From contig SFID01000064.1 in the NCBI GenBank assembly GCA_004555425.1, forward strand, positions 1-14,798: DNA of 14,798 bases. Reading direction: 5' to 3'. Both the position numbers and the translations under genes were made by a program. The number at the start of each line of letters is the position of its first letter. Position 1 is the first letter of the stretch. This document shows, piece after piece, positions 13,644-14,798 of the stretch. The DNA is from Bacteroidales bacterium. GTDB lineage: Bacteria; Bacteroidota; Bacteroidia; Bacteroidales; Bacteroidaceae. A model generated the notes under the pieces. That model was not told the origin of the DNA, searched no databases, and was given only the letters and a program-made list of their open reading frames with translations.

Positions 13644-14798
13644 TTATCCGGACTCCGTTGTAAAAGGTCTTGCATAAGCATGGTTCTCTGTGTAGATATT
13701 CAGCACATGTTGCCTTGCTGTCATGATCCACTTGGCAGGTACGGAGATGAATTTAAAGACAAAAGCCTTTATACGACTCGTCTTCTTGAGTCCGAAAGCC
13801 TTGGTGTCAAGTCTGCTCATTATGGTCTTGTAGAAGTTGTATATCAATGCTGCAAGCAGAAGAAAGACTGTGTTCTCTGCCATGAATGACTTTGGGAGTC
13901 TGCTCCAGCCAAATCCGTTGTTCATATCGTCAAAGATGCGTTCCTTGCCGCCACGCAGATTGTAGAATTCGACAATATCTCTTGTCGATGACTTGTAATC
14001 GTTGGTCAGAATACAACGGTAAGTGTATTCTCCTTCCCACAGGTCAAGGCTCCCATTTGTGCGTCTTTGCCTCTGAATGACAAGACGATAGCATTTGCCC
14101 TCCCATTTCTCAACGAGAATGGAGTTGAGTTCAAACTGGATTCCGTTTATTTCCTCCATCTTCCATCCCCTAAGCGCGAAGATGTCATCGTAGAGTGAAC
14201 TGCATCGGTTGGCACGGATGTAGAAGTGCTTGCAATGCTTCTCTATCTCACTGACGATTTCCTTCGAGCAGGAGCCGCAGTCGGCCCTGAAGCGATTCAC
14301 ATGAATATTCTTGGAATCCATGAGCGAGAAGAATCTCTTATGAGTATCTGCCTGATGGAAGCGTACGTTCGTGTTGCCATCGCTGTTCTCGATATAGACA
14401 ATCTTATCACCAATGACATATACACCAGGTCTGTAGCCAAGGAACTTCTTGTAAGTCGGTTTGGCATCATACTTCTCTGTTTCAAGGAACTGATGGTCGA
14501 AATCTACATCATAGCCTTCTCCATCCTTCAGTTCACCTGTGGAAATCAGAGCATTGACAAGCAAAGTGTTGAGCTTGCCTGCAGTATTGAAATCGTAGGT
14601 CTTGCCTTGGTCGGAAGTATAGGTGATGTTTTCTTGAGTCAGTTCCTTGATACCCCTGAGTATGGTATCAGAGCTGCATGTGCGCAAGGTAGGATGATAC
14701 GAGAGGTGGTACATCAGATGAGTGGTGACATCCTCTATGCATGAGCCGCCACAGAAATAAACGCTCATAAGCGAACGGATGATTTCGCTGTATTGATA
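13644..14798 (-). CDS. IS1380-family DDE transposase, N-terminus outside window
   Basis: The frame stays open to the right edge, reading YQYSEIIRSL directly before the internal Met at 14768, as in full-length relatives, so roughly 40-60 N-terminal residues are missing. It matches the common Bacteroides IS1380 transposases from memory: FCGGSCIED, FDHQFLETEKYDAK, RADCGSCSKEI, RANRCSSLYDD and NLRGGKERIFDDMN. Counting from the internal Met, the catalytic triad is probably D91 (or D89), D163 and E276, all present. No frameshift or stop interrupts the visible part, and the C-terminus looks complete, so the enzyme may be active. The gene points toward the protease gene. The contig break inside this element is expected for a multi-copy repeat. 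Confidence 0.93.
   Translation of the reverse strand, partial: YQYSEIIRSLMSVYFCGGSCIEDVTTHLMYHLSYHPTLRTCSSDTILRGIKELTQENITYTSDQGKTYDFNTAGKLNTLLVNALISTGELKDGEGYDVDFDHQFLETEKYDAKPTYKKFLGYRPGVYVIGDKIVYIENSDGNTNVRFHQADTHKRFFSLMDSKNIHVNRFRADCGSCSKEIVSEIEKHCKHFYIRANRCSSLYDDIFALRGWKMEEINGIQFELNSILVEKWEGKCYRLVIQRQRRTNGSLDLWEGEYTYRCILTNDYKSSTRDIVEFYNLRGGKERIFDDMNNGFGWSRLPKSFMAENTVFLLLAALIYNFYKTIMSRLDTKAFGLKKTSRIKAFVFKFISVPAKWIMTARQHVLNIYTENHAYARPFTTESG

Larger units (their letters stand above)
13473..14798 (-). mobile_element. IS1380-family insertion sequence, right part, cut by window edge
   Basis: The element contains the transposase gene and 171 bases downstream of it. Its end is placed at about 13473, where CCTCAAATCCGCAAGTAATC begins, a CC-start terminal repeat of the type expected for IS1380 elements. 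The other end and target duplication are outside the window, so the boundary is inferred. Past this point the sequence becomes protease signal-peptide code. Bacteroides IS1380 elements are known for carrying outward promoters, but I found no perfect TAnnTTTG box here. Confidence 0.7.

Noticed and set aside
13644..14768. Transposase as a complete 374-residue gene starting at 14768
   Set aside because: The frame continues to the window edge with family-like residues before that Met, so the true start is outside.

Overview
The window looks like a fragment of a Bacteroidales chromosome (Prevotella/Bacteroides-type), probably a contig from a short-read assembly. The evidence is a SusC/SusD pair, a DUF5117-type zinc protease, a DUF4248 protein, a Bacteroides-type IS1380-family transposase, Bacteroidetes TAnnTTTG promoter boxes and many hairpin repeats. 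The first 16 bases match the 3' end of the Illumina read-2 adapter, and the right edge cuts through the transposase gene, so neither end is a biological boundary.

Layout: (1) 17-880, minus: 5' part of a secreted lipoprotein gene cut by the contig start. (2) 881-1423: gene-free, with a large nested palindrome and a 15-bp terminator-like hairpin. (3) 1424-2661, minus: a compact set made of a winged-helix/DUF7833-like replication-type protein, a DUF4248 protein and a possible 26-residue peptide overlapping the DUF4248 stop. (4) 2662-3085: a control region with two face-to-face promoters, an operator-like palindrome inside the spacer of the leftward one, and four hairpin/purine repeats in the leader of the rightward gene. 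(5) 3086-3766, plus: a CI/LexA-like S24 repressor with an apparently intact self-cleavage site. (6) 3767-4101: convergent intergenic region with a fifth hairpin repeat and a good terminator for the next gene. (7) 4102-13509, minus: four envelope or secreted genes, in transcription order zinc metalloprotease, SusC-like TonB-dependent transporter, SusD-like lipoprotein, propeller-like secreted protein. (8) 13473-14798: right part of an IS1380-family element pointing into the protease gene.

How they may work together: the protease could cut protein outside the cytoplasm and the SusC/SusD pair could bind and import the products, as RagAB does for peptides. No glycosidase, SusE/F or sensor gene is visible, so the substrate is an inference. 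The repressor and the divergent replication-type genes resemble a small phage- or ICE-like switch.

The most unusual features are structural. All three gaps between the four envelope genes carry conspicuous repeats: a triple hairpin, an eight-copy 10-bp CTAGG array, and a 134-bp inverted-repeat element that overlaps the susD-like stop codon. Simple in-frame repeats also lie inside the SusC-like and protease genes. The protease gene appears to have lost its own start to the IS and may now begin at a TTG inside the IS end.
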